In this document: piece by piece, positions 33,002 to 41,197 of the stretch
Position numbering within the stretch: position 1 is the first letter of the stretch
Layout of the letters: each line of letters opens with the position of its first letter
Assembly: GCA_964539305.1 (NCBI GenBank)
Contig: CAZIIM010000003.1
Span: forward strand, 1-64,000
Direction of reading: 5' to 3'
Length of the DNA: 64,000 bases
Source of the DNA: CAZNUM01 sp964539305
Lineage (GTDB): Bacteria > Fidelibacterota > Marinisomatia > Marinisomatales > TCS55
The notes under the pieces: model-generated
Database searches by the model: none
What the model was told of the DNA's origin: nothing
The model's input: the letters and a program-made list of their open reading frames with translations, nothing else
Position numbers and translations under genes: made by a program

Positions 33002-34125
33002 TGGTCGAAATGAAAGACCGACTTGTCTCCCTGGATGCTTTCAGGGGACTGACCATTGCTTTCATGATTCTGGTCAACACGCCCGGCAGCTGGGCCCATG
33101 TCTACCCGCCTCTAAGGCATGCCCACTGGCACGGCTGCACCCTTACCGACCTGGTCTTTCCCTTTTTCCTGTTCATTGTGGGCGTCGCCATGCGCTTTTC
33201 ACTCCCAAAGTACACAGCCCAATCCAAGGCAGCGGCGGTAAAGAAAATTCTGGGTCGCACGCTGACTATTTTTCTGATTGGACTCCTGCTGAACCTCTAT
33301 CCATTTATCCGGCAGGACTGGGACTGGTCTCATCTCCGGATTATGGGCGTTCTGCAACGCATTGCCCTGGCTTATGGCTTGGCGGCACTAACTGTTTTGC
33401 GCTTTAAACCAAAGCAGTTGGTCACTCTTATCTTCGGTCTGCTTCTGGGGTACTGGCTATTGTTACTGGTATATGGATGGATGACGGGGGTGGACCCCTA
33501 TGGTCTTGAAACCAACCCCTGCCGCTGGCTGGACCTTCGAATATTTGGCCCGGATCACCTCTGGCATGGAACCGGTATTTCCTTTGATCCGGAGGGACTT
33601 CTCAGTACCATTCCCTCCATCGCCACAGTCCTTTTTGGCTTTCTGGTGGGCAATCTGCTTTATCATGCCAATGATCGGGTAGCAAAAGCCCGGCAGATGG
33701 CACTTTTAGGTGCTGTTGCAACCATTATCGGATGGCTCTGGGGTCTCCTATTTCCAATCAACAAACAATTGTGGACCAGTTCCTACGTGCTCTTTACGGG
33801 TGGAATAGCCACCATGTTACTGGCCTGTTTTTATTGGCTGATCGATATTAAAGGTTGGAAAAAATGGGCGTTTCCTCTGGTGATCTTCGGGACCAATTCC
33901 CTGTTTATTTTTGCCGGTTCAGGTGTGTGGGTTAAAACGATCCTGAGAATACGCTTCACCCTGGACGGACATACGGTTTCAGGATACGCCTATCTATATA
34001 AAACCGTATTTCAACCCCTGGCCGGGGATTTAAACGGTTCGCTCCTGTTTGCCCTTTTCCATGTTTTCATGTGGTGGTTGATTCTGGCCTGGATGTATCG
34101 GAAAAAAATCTTCGTCAAAATTTGA
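33001..34125 (+). CDS. DUF5009/DUF1624 heparan-alpha-glucosaminide N-acetyltransferase-like membrane protein
   Basis: A 374-aa protein with about ten membrane segments and the signature RLVSLDAFRGLTIAFMILVN at its start, HWHGCTLTDLVFPFFLF next, and RIMGVLQRIALAY later. The human relative HGSNAT acetylates glucosamine across a membrane. The bacterial members often sit with sugar transporters and peptidoglycan genes and may act as transporters or transacetylases. I start it at the ATG sharing a base with the symporter stop (TGATG) because the signature begins there; a longer reading overlaps the symporter. Role in moving or acetylating amino sugars is inference. Confidence 0.82.
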   Translation: MVEMKDRLVSLDAFRGLTIAFMILVNTPGSWAHVYPPLRHAHWHGCTLTDLVFPFFLFIVGVAMRFSLPKYTAQSKAAAVKKILGRTLTIFLIGLLLNLYPFIRQDWDWSHLRIMGVLQRIALAYGLAALTVLRFKPKQLVTLIFGLLLGYWLLLLVYGWMTGVDPYGLETNPCRWLDLRIFGPDHLWHGTGISFDPEGLLSTIPSIATVLFGFLVGNLLYHANDRVAKARQMALLGAVATIIGWLWGLLFPINKQLWTSSYVLFTGGIATMLLACFYWLIDIKGWKKWAFPLVIFGTNSLFIFAGSGVWVKTILRIRFTLDGHTVSGYAYLYKTVFQPLAGDLNGSLLFALFHVFMWWLILAWMYRKKIFVKI

Positions 34126-34189
34126 CCACCCGTACCCGTTTTCAACAAATCGCCATTGTAACACCTCAGCCAGCAACTCTGCCAAAGGA

Positions 34190-34945
34190 ATGAAACGATC
34201 ACCCACCAGAATTTTCATCACCGGTGCTTCCACCGGAATTGGTAAAGCACTGGCCCTTTCCTATGCCGGAGAGGGGGTATCCCTGGGGCTTCTGGCCCGG
34301 AGAAAGGAATTACTAAGTTCAGTAGCCAGTCAATGCGAACAACAGGGAGCAGAAACCAAGTGTTATCCTCTGGATGTTCAAGATCAACAAGCGGTCGCTG
34401 AAACGGCAAAGGACTTCGTTAATCAATTTCAGGGAATCGATCTGGTGATTGCCAATGCGGGAATCGGGGGCCATGATGATATAATCCACGGGGATGCTAC
34501 GACCATTAACCGTATCATCGACATTAATCTGAAAGGAGTCATCAATACACTGGTTCCATTCATTCCAACCATGAAAAAACAATCGGGGGGAACTTTGGTG
34601 CTGATCAGTTCAGTAATGGCCTTTCTGACCATGCCCTACCACGGAGGATATTCAGCTGCTAAAACAGCACTGGTGCGGCTGGCGGACAGCTGGCGCCCCA
34701 CCTTGAAGCGATACCATATTCAGGTGACCACAATCTGTCCCGGTTTTGTCGATACTCCCATGATCGAAAAACAAAGCAACAAGGTTTTTCTCGTCCCAGT
34801 AAATGAAGCGGCGATAAAAATCAAACGAGCGATTCAGAGAAAAAGAAAAACGTTTATATTCCCCTGGCAGGTCAAATTCCTACTGCCCCTTCTCCGGAGG
34901 ATTCCCCTAAGCCTTTTCGAGAGTAGGACAAATAAAAAGAAATAA
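34190..34945 (+). CDS. Short-chain dehydrogenase/reductase
   Basis: A 251-aa classical SDR oxidoreductase: cofactor loop TGASTGIG (11-18), NAG at about 85-87, a catalytic Ser in LISSVMAF and YSAAK for the Tyr-Lys pair. ARRKE after the second strand (Arg-Arg) suggests NADP preference. The C terminus is strongly basic (ESRTNKKK) after a hydrophobic patch, so it may touch the membrane. It follows the DUF5009 gene by 64 bp and may be a separate transcription unit. The substrate cannot be told from sequence. Confidence 0.88.
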   Translation: MKRSPTRIFITGASTGIGKALALSYAGEGVSLGLLARRKELLSSVASQCEQQGAETKCYPLDVQDQQAVAETAKDFVNQFQGIDLVIANAGIGGHDDIIHGDATTINRIIDINLKGVINTLVPFIPTMKKQSGGTLVLISSVMAFLTMPYHGGYSAAKTALVRLADSWRPTLKRYHIQVTTICPGFVDTPMIEKQSNKVFLVPVNEAAIKIKRAIQRKRKTFIFPWQVKFLLPLLRRIPLSLFESRTNKKK

Positions 34946-34982
34946 ACGTCAGGGCTGCAAGGTCCCTTCACGATGCTAAAAC

Positions 34983-35963
34983 CTAGCGACGTTTAAACAC
35001 CAGAACGGATTCCGTCCAGAGATCCTCAAGCGTATTCGGTTCCAGACCCAGCGTCTGTTCCTGTTCCCGGTAACAGTCTGGAAAATCACCACAAATTCGG
35101 AATTGTTGCGTCAGCGAGAGTTCATTATCTATGAGAGTGTAATGATACCCATTGTCAAAACAATCCAGTTCAAAACATTCTGTAATGATAAGTGTTGTAT
35201 CGGTTGCCACCCACTCAATATCCCTGGTATAAGAACCTCCATAGGGGTTACGATTGGTCATTTTGCCGGTTCCATCCCGGTTCAAAACCAACGTTATTAA
35301 AAGTGGCTCTTGCCCGTCCCTGATAATGACCCCCGGTTGTTCGTCCAGAAGATAGGGTACACCGGCAGTAATTGCTTCTCCCTGTTTAGACAATGTCCCC
35401 GCAAGAACTACCATTCGGGAAGAATCAATAATGACATCAGAATCAATGGCTACCTCCCGATAAAGGGTGTCTTGATTAATTGTCACCGTCCGATTGTTAT
35501 TTGTCAAGATGTAATTAAACGTTCCTCCTGCATAGGGATAGATTTCATTCCGCACCCGCTTGGAGAGAGAGGAACGGTCAAACTGACTCAGGACCGGGCG
35601 GTAGTCCTGTATGTTGTAATTGTACTCCAGTTCCGGGCTCCGGTAGTCCACGTGGATGTTGGTAAAATCTTCATTTTGGAAGACAGAAAAATATTCCATT
35701 GTAACCGAATCCAGAAAGGCGCCGTTATCAAACTCTGATAACCTTAAATCACCCTGGGCCGGAAGCCAGGGGAAATAAGCTAACTGGGACTGATTTACCA
35801 GCAGATAGGTGCCTCCGGAAGATTCTGTCAACTCCCAGGTCCCAACCAGTGGATCCGTTTTCTTCTTTTTATCCTCGCAACCGTAAAAAATAAGGAAAAG
35901 CAGAAGACTAAGGACCAATATGAAGCGTTGCGACAGATTTGGAATCGGGTTGTACCTTATCAT
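34983..35963 (-). CDS. Lipoprotein of unknown function, lipocalin-like start
   Basis: A 326-aa protein with a lipoprotein signal (hydrophobic residues about 14-27, lipobox IFYGC) followed by the charged linker EDKKKKTD. The mature part begins PLVGTWELTESSGG, like the entry strand of lipocalin-type domains. It is beta-rich, with a TGKMTNRNPYGG segment where a second similar domain may begin. A Cys-rich section (ECFELDCFDNGY, then RICGDFPDCYREQ) could form disulfides. I do not recognise a specific family. It is alone on the minus strand, convergent with the SDR gene and 58 bp upstream of the LPS/inositol operon end. Confidence 0.7.
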   Translation of the reverse strand: MIRYNPIPNLSQRFILVLSLLLFLIFYGCEDKKKKTDPLVGTWELTESSGGTYLLVNQSQLAYFPWLPAQGDLRLSEFDNGAFLDSVTMEYFSVFQNEDFTNIHVDYRSPELEYNYNIQDYRPVLSQFDRSSLSKRVRNEIYPYAGGTFNYILTNNNRTVTINQDTLYREVAIDSDVIIDSSRMVVLAGTLSKQGEAITAGVPYLLDEQPGVIIRDGQEPLLITLVLNRDGTGKMTNRNPYGGSYTRDIEWVATDTTLIITECFELDCFDNGYHYTLIDNELSLTQQFRICGDFPDCYREQEQTLGLEPNTLEDLWTESVLVFKRR

Positions 35964-36021
35964 GTGACTGATCAGAATTAAAGTCTAAATGGGAAAAAAT
36001 ACAATGGTTACCACCGGCTTG

Positions 36022-37035
36022 TTAATCCATGAGACGATCCAGAGCCCGCCAAACCTCCTCTGTGGATATGGAATTCAGGCATAACAGTGGTTCCCGCCTG
36101 TTCCGGCATACGTTTTTTCGGCAGGGGTGACAATAAACCTGCTTGTTTATAACGGCTGTTTTGGCACCCTGGGGACCCGTTCGTTGCGGATCGCCGGCCC
36201 CGAAAAGAGAAACAGTAGGAACATCTAAATTTGCAGCAATATGTCCCAAGCCACTATCGGTGGCAATGGCTCCCCGGCAACAGCTGATGAGGGCAATCAC
36301 CTCTCTTAACGTATAATCACCACAAACCGATTTCACTTTTCCATTCCCATTGATCGCTTCAAGACGCTTCCCGGAGTCACGATCACTGGTGTTGCCAAAA
36401 ATTAAAACGGGATCGGTTGCCGCCTCTAACAGCTCCCGAATCCTGGGGAAAGGAATATTGCGGGCCGACGCCACGCTAAACGGAAACAGTCCGATGGCGC
36501 GACTGAAACCTAAATGTTCCAGTTCCTCCCCAGCCCAGGCCAACTCTTCAGCTCTTAAATGGATACCCGAACGGTTCACCAATGGGGATTCGTCAAATTG
36601 ATCCGGCTCTGGAAATCGTAAGAGCTCCAGATAGCGTTGAGAACGATGGAGATTCCCGGGCGGTACAGGCACCGCATGCGACAAGAACAGCGATCGTCCC
36701 TGGGCAGGGAATCCAATCCTGTGAGGGGTTTTGGATAACCAGGCGATATAGGCACTCCGGAACGAGCTGGAAAGGAGATAGATACGATCCAGTTCCAGAC
36801 TCTGCAAATCTTTTCCATATTGGGTAGTGAGTCGAAAGCCCTGTTGAAACTGTTTGTCCATTGTCAGGATTGAATTAATGGCAGGATGGGTTTCGTAAAC
36901 AGCGCCAACCCAGGTTTTGCTTAAGACAATAATTTTTGCTTCAGGATACAGGTGACGGCAGGTGTTTATAAACGGAAGCGCCATGACAGCATCTCCCACC
37001 CAGTTGGGAGCAATGATTCCGATCCGCAGGCTCAT
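36022..37035 (-). CDS. ADP-heptose:LPS heptosyltransferase-like (GT9)
   Basis: A 337-aa GT9 enzyme resembling WaaF, which adds heptose to the inner LPS core at the cytoplasmic face. The N-terminal half begins RIGIIAPNWVGDAVMALPF, the usual GT9 loop. The C-terminal half has the nucleotide-sugar site ATDSGLGHIAANLDVPTVSLFGAGDP and RTGPQG, then a Cys cluster (CHPCRKNVCRNRREPLLC) seen in WaaF-type enzymes. It is the last gene of the minus operon, and its start overlaps the stop of the TagB-like gene by four bases. The true sugar may differ from heptose. Confidence 0.87.
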   Translation of the reverse strand: MSLRIGIIAPNWVGDAVMALPFINTCRHLYPEAKIIVLSKTWVGAVYETHPAINSILTMDKQFQQGFRLTTQYGKDLQSLELDRIYLLSSSFRSAYIAWLSKTPHRIGFPAQGRSLFLSHAVPVPPGNLHRSQRYLELLRFPEPDQFDESPLVNRSGIHLRAEELAWAGEELEHLGFSRAIGLFPFSVASARNIPFPRIRELLEAATDPVLIFGNTSDRDSGKRLEAINGNGKVKSVCGDYTLREVIALISCCRGAIATDSGLGHIAANLDVPTVSLFGAGDPQRTGPQGAKTAVINKQVYCHPCRKNVCRNRREPLLCLNSISTEEVWRALDRLMD

Positions 37036-38141
37036 GAATGCTCCAGCAGCTTTGCGATTGCATTCACCAGACGCCAGGAGGCTTTCCCATCTGCTTTGTA
37101 CAAATAGGTTTCCTGAGCTCGAAGGCGCTGAGATTGCATTTCCCCGGGGTGTTCTAGGGCATGATAGGTCAGGGACAAAACATCGGCTGGATTCTCCAAG
37201 CGGTAGGCAAAATCCACCGACTCCATCCGTTCCAGATCCAGTCTTTTGCTGAATCGTTTATAAAAAAGCCGGTGTTTCAGCCGGAGGGTAAAACATTCAG
37301 CCATGATAATGGGGCGGTCGAGCACCAGAAATTCATAGATTGTGGAAGAAATATCAGAAACCAGAACATCTGCCAGGTTGTAGTAGGGAATGATATTAAA
37401 CTCGTCCGGAGGAACCAAATATACATGCTTATAGGCCCGGGCCACCTGTTGCATTTTTTCACTCTGGTAGCGATAGCGCTGCTGGTGCCAGCTGAAACTG
37501 TGAAGTTTTATTACCAGGTTAAATTCATAGCTCAATTTTTCCAGATGCGGGATTAGCTTTTCCTGGGAGGAAGGATAAAAGGTAGGCGCAAACAGAACCG
37601 TTTTCCGTTGGGGGTCCAACCCCAGTTGGTTCAATAGATCTTCAGGAGACGTGGTTGATTGTATTAAAGGATCACACTTGGTAAAGCCAACTAGCACAAG
37701 GTTAGAATAGCCTGCCTGTTTTAATACCTCCATTCGTGACTGAGACTCCACCGCCCGTAAATCAATCCGGTCATCAATGTCACGGTAGTAGGTTTGTTTC
37801 ATACCGATACCATGATAGACCATGACTGTAATAGTATTCTCGTGGGCGATCGAATGTAGTTTTCCGATATTGCCTACAACAATTACATCGAACTTCCTTC
37901 GATTCAGTTCCGCCAGCCGTTCCGCTTCATCCTCTCCGCTGACAGTGGCAATGCCCATTTCTGTACAAGCCTGCTGAAAAATGGTCTGCTCCCGCGGATG
38001 AACAGATCGGGGAATGGAGGCGAAAATCTGGTAATCACCACGGCGACGCATTTCATCCATAATGGGAATAAAATTAGGCAGGTAGTACAAGTGGTGGCAT
38101 TCGAACAAAACCGAAATAGTTGCAGACTTTTTTAGCGTCAT
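37032..38141 (-). CDS. CDP-glycerol glycerophosphotransferase family protein (TagB/TagF-like) 1
   Basis: A 369-aa GT-B-fold transferase of the TagB/TagF family, which moves a polyol-phosphate from a CDP-alcohol. N-terminal half: SVLFECHHLYYLPNFIPI and the VMVYHGIGMKQ motif with its catalytic-type His. C-terminal half: LFAPTFYPSS, NLVIKLHSFSWHQ and the CDP-site VSDISSTIYEFLVLDRPII. It is more like TagB primases than the two genes upstream of it. No glycerol-3-phosphate cytidylyltransferase (TagD) is in the locus. An inositol-phosphate cytidylyltransferase-like gene is, so the donor may be CDP-inositol. Confidence 0.82.
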   Translation of the reverse strand: MTLKKSATISVLFECHHLYYLPNFIPIMDEMRRRGDYQIFASIPRSVHPREQTIFQQACTEMGIATVSGEDEAERLAELNRRKFDVIVVGNIGKLHSIAHENTITVMVYHGIGMKQTYYRDIDDRIDLRAVESQSRMEVLKQAGYSNLVLVGFTKCDPLIQSTTSPEDLLNQLGLDPQRKTVLFAPTFYPSSQEKLIPHLEKLSYEFNLVIKLHSFSWHQQRYRYQSEKMQQVARAYKHVYLVPPDEFNIIPYYNLADVLVSDISSTIYEFLVLDRPIIMAECFTLRLKHRLFYKRFSKRLDLERMESVDFAYRLENPADVLSLTYHALEHPGEMQSQRLRAQETYLYKADGKASWRLVNAIAKLLEHS

Positions 38142-38171
38142 GATTCCACCCGGGGTGAGGTTATCACGGCG

Positions 38172-39239
38172 TTACTTCTCCAACCCTTTCAGAAAGTCAT
38201 AAATCCGTTGTACCGATTTACCGTCGTTAAAATAGAAACAATTCTTCAGCATGGTATCATAAGGTTCAGGATCATGATCCAGCAATGCTTTGGCAACCCG
38301 GGAAGAAATAGCTGCCTTGCCGTCATAATGATTGGCAATGGTATTTACATCCAACTCTGGAGGCATAGTGTGGAGATCATCAAATTCATTGTCAATCACC
38401 ACAATCGGTTTCCGGACAATTAAATACTCATACAGGATGGAGGACGTGTCACTCAAGAGAAGGTCTGAAACGGCAAAGTCATACATGGTATCATTGGTAA
38501 GAATATTCGCCGGATTGGAAAAATAGAGGTGTTTAATTCCCTGGAACCGGGCCCAGGCTTTAAACCGTGGAATGTACTTCCGGTCAAAATAGTGAGGTCG
38601 AATAATCAAATTATAATCCCGTGTCAATTCACGGGCAAACTTTTTACCATATTTCAGTAAGGTGCCAGCTCCCCACTTCCAGGTGGGGGCATACAGGACT
38701 GTTGGACGATCCGCGTCCTTAAACCCCAGATATTTCCGGTATTGTTCAACGTCGATATTCCCATTCACAATTTCATCAAACCGGCAGTTGCCGATTTTAA
38801 TTAACCGGTCTTCGGGAATAGAAACATTCAGGTCCTTCATTTTATGGAGGTGTTTCGGCCCGGAGATAAAATGGTAATCAAAGGTGGTTAAATCCGAAGC
38901 GTTACCTCCGTATTTTTTATCCCCCGTCCCGTGTCCCATAAAAATCGCAGTGCAAATACTTTTGTCGCGCCTGACAACCGTATTGCTGTTTGAGATTAGA
39001 ATCCCGGGTAAATCAAAGGGTTCGTGATTCACGTCCTTAACCAGTATTTGGGGCGTCTGAGCGAAGAGGGGGCTGCTTGCCTGACGGCGTTGTTTCTTCC
39101 GGAGATACCATTGTAAACGCAGTTTCCGGTTCTGCTTCCGGACCACAAAACCGCCCCCCAGTTGACTATAGATCAAACGGGCAAACGAATATTCATATAC
39201 CTGGTTGGCGTAATAATAGATGGGCCTGTTCAGTTTCAT
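38172..39239 (-). CDS. CDP-glycerol glycerophosphotransferase family protein (TagF-like) 2
   Basis: A 355-aa TagF-like transferase and clear paralogue of the next gene upstream (39383-40423). Shared blocks in order are FMGHGTGDKKYGG (His motif), RLIKIGNCRFDEI, VLYAPTWKWGAGTLL, YNLIIRPHYFDRK and LLLSDTSSILYEYLI for the CDP site, ending in CFYFNDGKS. No membrane segment is seen. It probably transfers a polyol-phosphate to a surface glycan or lipid core. It is 30 bp upstream of the TagB-like gene and 143 bp downstream of its paralogue. Confidence 0.82.
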   Translation of the reverse strand: MKLNRPIYYYANQVYEYSFARLIYSQLGGGFVVRKQNRKLRLQWYLRKKQRRQASSPLFAQTPQILVKDVNHEPFDLPGILISNSNTVVRRDKSICTAIFMGHGTGDKKYGGNASDLTTFDYHFISGPKHLHKMKDLNVSIPEDRLIKIGNCRFDEIVNGNIDVEQYRKYLGFKDADRPTVLYAPTWKWGAGTLLKYGKKFARELTRDYNLIIRPHYFDRKYIPRFKAWARFQGIKHLYFSNPANILTNDTMYDFAVSDLLLSDTSSILYEYLIVRKPIVVIDNEFDDLHTMPPELDVNTIANHYDGKAAISSRVAKALLDHDPEPYDTMLKNCFYFNDGKSVQRIYDFLKGLEK

Positions 39240-39382
39240 GAAGCAATGGTTGGGAAATTGATATTGTTAATTTATTCCCATTCCTTCATAATTGGAAGCT
39301 ATCTGCCGACCGACGTGAATAGAGAAACAGTTTTTCGGAAAAATCAATCTACCCTGACCAATGAAAAAATCGTTCTTTTAAG

Positions 39383-40423
39383 TCACGTGGTCTGAAATGT
39401 GGGCAGGGAGTGAATAAAATCAACAATACGGCCTGTACTCTTTCCATCATTAAAATAGTAACAATTATTCCGCAGCTGTTCATAATCAGCCCGGACATGC
39501 TGACTGATGGCATTTTGGACAACCGTTTCAATGGGAGGAGAAGTATTTTTTTCAAAACGGGTGGCGATCGAATGAATATTCAATTCCGGAGGCATGGGGT
39601 GCAGATCTTTAAACCCCGTTTCAACAATGACGACCGGATTCCCTGTAATCAGGTATTCATACGCCGTGGAAGAAGTATCACTGATCAGAAGATCCGAAAC
39701 GGCGAACGCCTCCATGGTATCATGCTGAAGAAAGGAAGCCGGGTTTGAGAAGTACACATTACGGATCTTATTTACCCATATCCAGGCCCTCATTTTAGGA
39801 ATCAGGCGACGATCGTGAAAATGGGGTCGAATGATCAAATTATATTCGGGTGTCAATCTTTCACAGAACAGCTGATAATGAGAAAGCAGGGAACCGTTGC
39901 CCCACCTCCAGGTGGGAGCATATAAAATTGTTTTCCGGGTGGGATCTTTAATTCCAAGATATTGGGAGATAGCCTCCCGCTTTAATTCACCCTTCACGTA
40001 CGCATCAAACCGGGGATTACCCACCCTGACCAATTTTTCCTCCGGTATTTCCAGACCTTCATCCTTCAATTTCGCGATTTGCTTTTCGCCCGAAACGAAT
40101 AAAAAATCGTACGAAAGAAGATTTTCAACGGAACCGCCATAGCGTTTATCGCCGCTTCCGTGACCCAGGAAGAGGGTGGTACTCACCTGGGAATCATGGG
40201 GGATCTTGGTATTGCTCATGGAAATCAATACCCCTGCTAGCGGATCGGATTGGAAATCGTGAATGATTACCTGGCTTTCGGGCCAATGCCGGAAATACCA
40301 CTTAAAACGAAGGTAGTGTTTTGTATCCCTGGCAACAAAACGTCCGCCCAGTTCGGCATACACGGATTTACCGTGGGAATACTGGTACTCTTTATTGGCG
40401 AAATAATAAACCCCGTTCCCCAT
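39383..40423 (-). CDS. CDP-glycerol glycerophosphotransferase family protein (TagF-like) 3
   Basis: A 346-aa paralogue of the previous gene, alike over its full length: FLGHGSGDKRYGG, KLVRVGNPRFDAY, ILYAPTWRWGNGSLL, YNLIIRPHFHDRR, LLISDTSSTAYEYLI and CYYFNDGKSTG. The two copies probably arose by tandem duplication and may add successive or alternative residues. It follows the cytidylyltransferase gene by 54 bp. The 143-bp gap before the next gene (39240-39382) shows no terminator I can see. Confidence 0.82.
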   Translation of the reverse strand: MGNGVYYFANKEYQYSHGKSVYAELGGRFVARDTKHYLRFKWYFRHWPESQVIIHDFQSDPLAGVLISMSNTKIPHDSQVSTTLFLGHGSGDKRYGGSVENLLSYDFLFVSGEKQIAKLKDEGLEIPEEKLVRVGNPRFDAYVKGELKREAISQYLGIKDPTRKTILYAPTWRWGNGSLLSHYQLFCERLTPEYNLIIRPHFHDRRLIPKMRAWIWVNKIRNVYFSNPASFLQHDTMEAFAVSDLLISDTSSTAYEYLITGNPVVIVETGFKDLHPMPPELNIHSIATRFEKNTSPPIETVVQNAISQHVRADYEQLRNNCYYFNDGKSTGRIVDFIHSLPTFQTT

Positions 40424-40477
40424 CTCAGTCTGTTCCCGAATCGACTATTCTTACTAAGGAAATGTCATGTCTGCGGA

Positions 40478-41191
40478 TTATCCGCGCTGTGTTAAGTGGT
40501 TCCAGGCAGCGGGTGTGTCCAAATCGAGCCAGAACGACTCGCCAATATCAATCCCCCCCATCTTACCGTTTTGAATCAAAAGATTACAGGCATCCGACAG
40601 GCTGCACCGGCCTAATTGCCGGGCGGACTCCAGGGCAGTGAAAAAATCAGGATGGCATTTGAAGACGCCACAGTCCACCGCATCAAATTGGTCTAGGTCC
40701 TTGGACATGGCGGTGATCTTCGTTCTGTTTTCAGGATCCACGGTCACTTTCATCGCATCCTCCAGGTCGAAGATTTGATCAATCTTAAAGTCCAGTGCCA
40801 CTTGGGATTGGTCTTCCCCCAAGTCCGATTGCACAACTTTTTCCAGAAAAGCGGCTTCATAGTAGTGATCACTCATGGAAAGGATGAAAGGGTCGTCCAG
40901 GGGGATAAACGCTTCCGCTGCCAGGACGCTGACGCCGTTCGCCAGATCCCAGCGGGGATTGTACACCGTTTCAATTGCAGACGTTTTGATGCTCTCCTCC
41001 AGGTATTTTTCCAGTTCATCGTGATGATAACCGGTGACCACCACAATATCATGAATCCCCACACTGACCGCATTCTCCACAAGATGACGGATCAGGGGTT
41101 TCCCCTTCACCGGCAGTAATGTTTTCGGCTTCCCTGAAGAGACGGATCGGGCACGGGATCCCTCCCCAGCGGCAATAATCACCAGCTTCAT
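40478..41191 (-). CDS. Inositol-1-phosphate cytidylyltransferase-like nucleotidyltransferase
   Basis: A 237-aa nucleotidyltransferase with AAGEGSRA (7-14) and KPKTLLPV (21-28). The middle motif MSDHYYEAAFL (106-116) and the segment DQFDAVDCGVFKC resemble the cytidylyltransferase half of the IPCT/DIPPS enzyme, which makes CDP-inositol from inositol 1-phosphate. The usual fused CDP-alcohol phosphotransferase domain is absent. The gene lies 6 bp after myo-inositol-phosphate synthase, which makes the expected substrate. That strengthens the call; the exact base and polyol still need assay. Confidence 0.78.
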   Translation of the reverse strand: MKLVIIAAGEGSRARSVSSGKPKTLLPVKGKPLIRHLVENAVSVGIHDIVVVTGYHHDELEKYLEESIKTSAIETVYNPRWDLANGVSVLAAEAFIPLDDPFILSMSDHYYEAAFLEKVVQSDLGEDQSQVALDFKIDQIFDLEDAMKVTVDPENRTKITAMSKDLDQFDAVDCGVFKCHPDFFTALESARQLGRCSLSDACNLLIQNGKMGGIDIGESFWLDLDTPAAWNHLTQRG

Positions 41192-41197
41192 TTGCAG

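Noticed and set aside
37032..40423. Classical wall teichoic acid (poly-glycerol-phosphate) locus
   Set aside because: TagD, TagA and TagO-like genes are absent and the surroundings are LPS-type; an inositol-phosphate donor fits the neighbours better.
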